DNA of 14,473 nucleotides from an uncultured Bacilli bacterium (lineage in GTDB: Bacteria > Bacillota_I > Bacilli_A > RF39 > UBA660), in NCBI GenBank assembly GCA_934090595.1, contig CAKOJO010000026.1, positions 1 through 14,473 of the forward strand. Direction: 5' to 3'. The translations under genes were made by a program, and so were the position numbers. The notes below the pieces were generated by a model. It was not told where the DNA came from, searched no databases, and was given only the letters and a program-made list of their open reading frames with translations. This document shows, one piece after another, positions 12,179 to 14,473 of the stretch; the first letter of the stretch is position 1; every line of letters begins with the position of its first letter.

Positions 12179-13204
12179 ATGAGTGATAATAAATATTATG
12201 AGGCTATTTCTACAAAAATTGTTGATAGTATAATTAATAGTAAAAGTACTAAGAGTTTAGATGAATTATTACTTAAATATTTCAATAAACTTAAAGTTTT
12301 AGAAAGTGATAGAGTTTATTTGACTGATATCATTATGAAAAAACTTGATGAAAGATCTTTGAATTCTGAATTTAATTTTACTGCGAATACTACTAATTTT
12401 GATATTTATATGAATGAAGTTAGTAGAATACCACTTCTTTCTTCAGAAGAGGAAGTGGAGCTTGCTAAATTGGTTAGTCAAGGTGATAAGGAGGCTAGAG
12501 ACAAGTTTATTTCCGCTAATTTGAGATTGGTTATTTCTATTGCTAAGAAATATCAAAATAGAGGTGTTTCTTTTGATGATTTAATAGAAATTGGTAATAT
12601 AGGTCTTATGACTGCGGTTGATAAGTATGATGTTAGTTTAGGTAATAAGTTTTCATCTTATGCAACATGGTGGATTAAGCAAGCTATAGGTCATTATATT
12701 GCAGATAATTCTAGAACTGTGAGATTACCTGCTCATATGCATGAGCAAGTTAATAGGTTGCTTTGTGTAGAAGCTGATCTTTTTGTTAGATTTGAGGGTA
12801 ATTATACTAATGATGATATTGCTAAGGAACTTGGAATTAGTGTTGATAAGGTTTTATTTCTTAAAAAAGTTTCAGAATTACCTATGTCATTAAATTCTCC
12901 AATAGATGATGAGAATGATACAATGCTTATGGATTTTGTAGCTGATGATTATTCTGAATTTGAAGATTCTATTGATAATTCTTTTTTAAAGGATGATATA
13001 TTAGAAATACTTGATGTTTTATCTGATAAAGAAAAAGAAATTATAATGCTTAGATTTGGTCTTAGGGGAAATAAGGTTATGTCTTTGACTGAAGTCGGTA
13101 AAATTTATAATGTTACTAAAGAAAGGATCAGACAAATACAAAACAAAGCTTTAAGAAAGATGAAGAAATCTAAGAATATTGATAAAATAAGGTGTTATAT
13201 TTAA
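12179..13204 (+). CDS. Divergent sigma-70 factor, RpoD paralogue
   Basis: A 341-residue sigma factor starting at ATG 12179 behind AAGGGGG (12164-12170); the longer frame from 12089 runs through the terminator and promoter and is not coding. Region 1.2/2.1 is Y-M-N-E-V-S-R-I-P-L-L (77-87) through N-L-R-L-V-I-S-I-A-K. Region 2.2 is D-L-I-E-I-G-N (usual D-L-I-Q-E-G-N). Region 2.3 keeps Y-A-T-W-W-I. In region 2.4, Q168 is kept, but the positions of E. coli T440 and R441 are G171 and H172, followed by Y173. Region 4.2 keeps E315 and R318 with Lys at 314 for Arg. It should bind core polymerase and probably read -35 elements normally, with altered -10 contacts. The N-terminal 60 residues resemble those of the next gene, so the two are paralogues. 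Confidence 0.85.
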   Translation: MSDNKYYEAISTKIVDSIINSKSTKSLDELLLKYFNKLKVLESDRVYLTDIIMKKLDERSLNSEFNFTANTTNFDIYMNEVSRIPLLSSEEEVELAKLVSQGDKEARDKFISANLRLVISIAKKYQNRGVSFDDLIEIGNIGLMTAVDKYDVSLGNKFSSYATWWIKQAIGHYIADNSRTVRLPAHMHEQVNRLLCVEADLFVRFEGNYTNDDIAKELGISVDKVLFLKKVSELPMSLNSPIDDENDTMLMDFVADDYSEFEDSIDNSFLKDDILEILDVLSDKEKEIIMLRFGLRGNKVMSLTEVGKIYNVTKERIRQIQNKALRKMKKSKNIDKIRCYI

Positions 13205-13221
13205 GAAAATAGCAAAAATGT

Positions 13222-13250
13222 TTGCATTTTTTAACAAAATGTGTTATAAT
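13222..13250 (+). promoter_or_regulatory. Extended -10 promoter of the second sigma gene
   Basis: TTGCAT (13222-13227) and TATAAT (13245-13250), 17 bases apart, with TGT just before the -10. The 29 bases agree with the promoter of the first sigma gene at 23 positions; all but one difference lie in the middle of the spacer. Confidence 0.8.
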
Positions 13251-13280
13251 TTGTTTTATATTTAAAGGGGGAAGGATTAC

Positions 13281-14396
13281 ATGGAAAAAAAAGATTATTT
13301 TGAAAGTGTTTCTTCAAAAATATTTGAAAGTTTAATTAGAACTGAATCGTTTGATAATGATAAAAAAATTGATCTTGATTCTTTTGATTCTAAAATGTTA
13401 AATTATTTTGATAAGCTTGATATTTCTGAGGATTGTAGATTTGAAATTACTAATATTATAAAGAAAAAAATTGAAAGTAATGGATATATTATTAAAGATA
13501 ATGTTGAAGAGGAAGAAGAAGATTTCAATCAAGAACTTGAAATGTTTAATGATTTGAAACATTTTCCAGATTCAATTAAATTATATTTGAAAGATATTGG
13601 TAGTTATCCTCTTCTTAGTGCTGCTGAAGAAAAGAAACTGGCTATTTTGATGAAAAATGGTGATGAGGAAGCTAGAGCTAAACTTGCTAATAGTAATCTT
13701 AGATTGGTTGTTTCTATTGCGAAACATTATTCTAATAGGACTAATAAGAACATTTCCTTTAATGACTTAATTCAAGAGGGTAATATAGGACTTATTAAAG
13801 CCTTGGATAAATTTGATGTTGATAAGGGTTATAAATTTTCTACATACGCAACATGGTGGATAAGACAATCAATTACACGTGCGATTGCTGATCAATCAAG
13901 AACTGTTAGAATACCTGTTCATATGTATGAGAAAATTAATAAAATGTTCCGTGTTGAAGCAATGCTTTCTGAAAAATATGGTAGTGATGTTACAAATCAA
14001 CAAATAGCAGATGAGTTGGGTGTTTCTGTTGAAAAAGTTTTGGATTTAAAGAAGGTTGCTGAGGCTCCAGTTTCACTTTATACACCACTTGGTGAAGATG
14101 ATGATTCTTTACTTGTAGATTTTGTACCTGATGAGGAAAAATGTGTTGAGGAATCTGTTATAAATTCTGGATTACATGATGATGTTATGAAAGCACTTTC
14201 TATATTGTCTGAAAGAGAACAAAAAGTTTTAATGCTTAGGTTTGGAATTGATGGTGATCGTCCAATGACGTTGGAAGAAATCGGAAATATACTTAATGTT
14301 ACTAGAGAAAGAATTAGACAAATTGAAGCTAAAGCTTTAAGAAAACTAAAACATCCTAAAAGATCTGAAAATTTGAGAAGTTATATTAGAAAATAG
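13281..14396 (+). CDS. rpoD: Primary sigma factor RpoD (sigma-A type)
   Basis: A 371-residue sigma factor. Region 1.2/2.1 runs from about 99 (I-K-L-Y-L-K-D-I-G-S-Y-P-L-L) through N-L-R-L-V-V-S-I-A-K. Region 2.2 is D-L-I-Q-E-G-N-I-G-L-I-K. Region 2.3/2.4 is Y-A-T-W-W-I-R-Q-S-I-T-R-A-I-A-D-Q with Q196 and T199, the -10 reading residues, intact. Region 3 has the usual V-S-L-x-T-P finger (264-269), and region 4.2 is V-T-R-E-R-I-R-Q-I-E-A-K-A-L-R-K-L. A short insertion (S-N-R-T-N-K-N-I-S-F) precedes region 2.2, and residues 73-81 form an acidic run. The start at 13281 follows AAAGGGGGAAGG (13264-13275). The usual dnaG neighbour is absent upstream. Consensus regions 2.4 and 4.2 argue that this is the main housekeeping factor. 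Confidence 0.93.
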   Translation: MEKKDYFESVSSKIFESLIRTESFDNDKKIDLDSFDSKMLNYFDKLDISEDCRFEITNIIKKKIESNGYIIKDNVEEEEEDFNQELEMFNDLKHFPDSIKLYLKDIGSYPLLSAAEEKKLAILMKNGDEEARAKLANSNLRLVVSIAKHYSNRTNKNISFNDLIQEGNIGLIKALDKFDVDKGYKFSTYATWWIRQSITRAIADQSRTVRIPVHMYEKINKMFRVEAMLSEKYGSDVTNQQIADELGVSVEKVLDLKKVAEAPVSLYTPLGEDDDSLLVDFVPDEEKCVEESVINSGLHDDVMKALSILSEREQKVLMLRFGIDGDRPMTLEEIGNILNVTRERIRQIEAKALRKLKHPKRSENLRSYIRK

Positions 14397-14436
14397 CGGA
14401 TGATTGTCAAATAGTGTGTGTAGACACAAAATAAGC

Positions 14437-14452
14437 AATAATAATTATTATT
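14437..14452 (+). repeat. 16-bp perfect palindrome near the right edge
   Basis: AATAATAATTATTATT reads the same on both strands. It lies in the 77-base end region, which holds no gene I can support; the ATG at 14453 has no ribosome site. Its low complexity makes chance plausible. Confidence 0.4.
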
Positions 14453-14473
14453 ATGAAGCTGATGCAAATGCAT

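Noticed and set aside
13214..13231. Inverted repeat AAAAATG-TTTG-CATTTTT after the first sigma gene as a terminator
   Set aside because: The stem is nearly all A-T and overlaps the -35 box of the next promoter, so it cannot be told apart from promoter sequence.
14453..14473. ATG at 14453 as the start of the next gene
   Set aside because: There is no ribosome site in front and only 7 codons are visible before the window ends.

Overview
The window is a very AT-rich (low-GC), gene-dense stretch in which every supported gene lies on the + strand. The gene set (Spo0A, a CotF-family spore coat protein, a YjcZ-like sporulation miniprotein, CdaA/CdaR and sigma-A-type factors), the strong G-rich Shine-Dalgarno sites and the standard genetic code (TGA used as a stop, TGG as Trp) point to a spore-forming or formerly spore-forming Bacillota. 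An uncultured Bacilli lineage with a reduced genome is my guess, but I cannot fix the taxon from sequence alone.

Positions 1-1024 hold the tail of a degenerate response-regulator receiver domain, then rpsP (ribosomal protein S16) and khpA (KH RNA-binding protein) behind a consensus promoter, then tRNA-Ala(UGC) with its own promoter, a hairpin leader and a terminator. Positions 1130-2870 hold envelope and spore genes: a secreted YHYH/cadherin-like protein, a 51-residue YjcZ-like membrane miniprotein, and an overlapping pair of small coat proteins, the second a clear CotF. Positions 3005-5275 are the c-di-AMP unit cdaA-cdaR, translationally overlapped and closed by a terminator. It is followed by a Y-family polymerase (dinB-like) with a beta-clamp motif.

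Positions 6542-12117 interleave three glycolytic homologues with a sporulation regulator: pgk and tpiA (8-bp overlap), spo0A with two Spo0A-box-like sites one helical turn apart upstream, an AAA/DUF4143 ATPase, and a gpmI homologue two bases behind the ATPase. The glycolytic proteins are intact in frame but unusual. The Pgk has Lys at the expected catalytic Arg. The triosephosphate isomerase keeps its catalytic triad but has a changed lid loop and phosphate-binding loops. The GpmI homologue has lost nearly all substrate-binding residues and two of seven metal ligands while keeping the fold signatures, so it looks like a pseudoenzyme or a protein with a new function. This is the most striking part of the window.

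Positions 12119-14396 carry two consecutive sigma-70 genes. The second has consensus region 2.4 and region 4.2 and is probably the primary sigma factor. The first is a divergent paralogue with altered region 2.4. Their two promoters match at 23 of 29 positions, and both have extended -10 elements. The final 77 bases contain no gene I can support.

No insertion sequence, CRISPR array or rRNA is visible. Residue equivalences to other proteins are from my memory of the families, not from a computed alignment.
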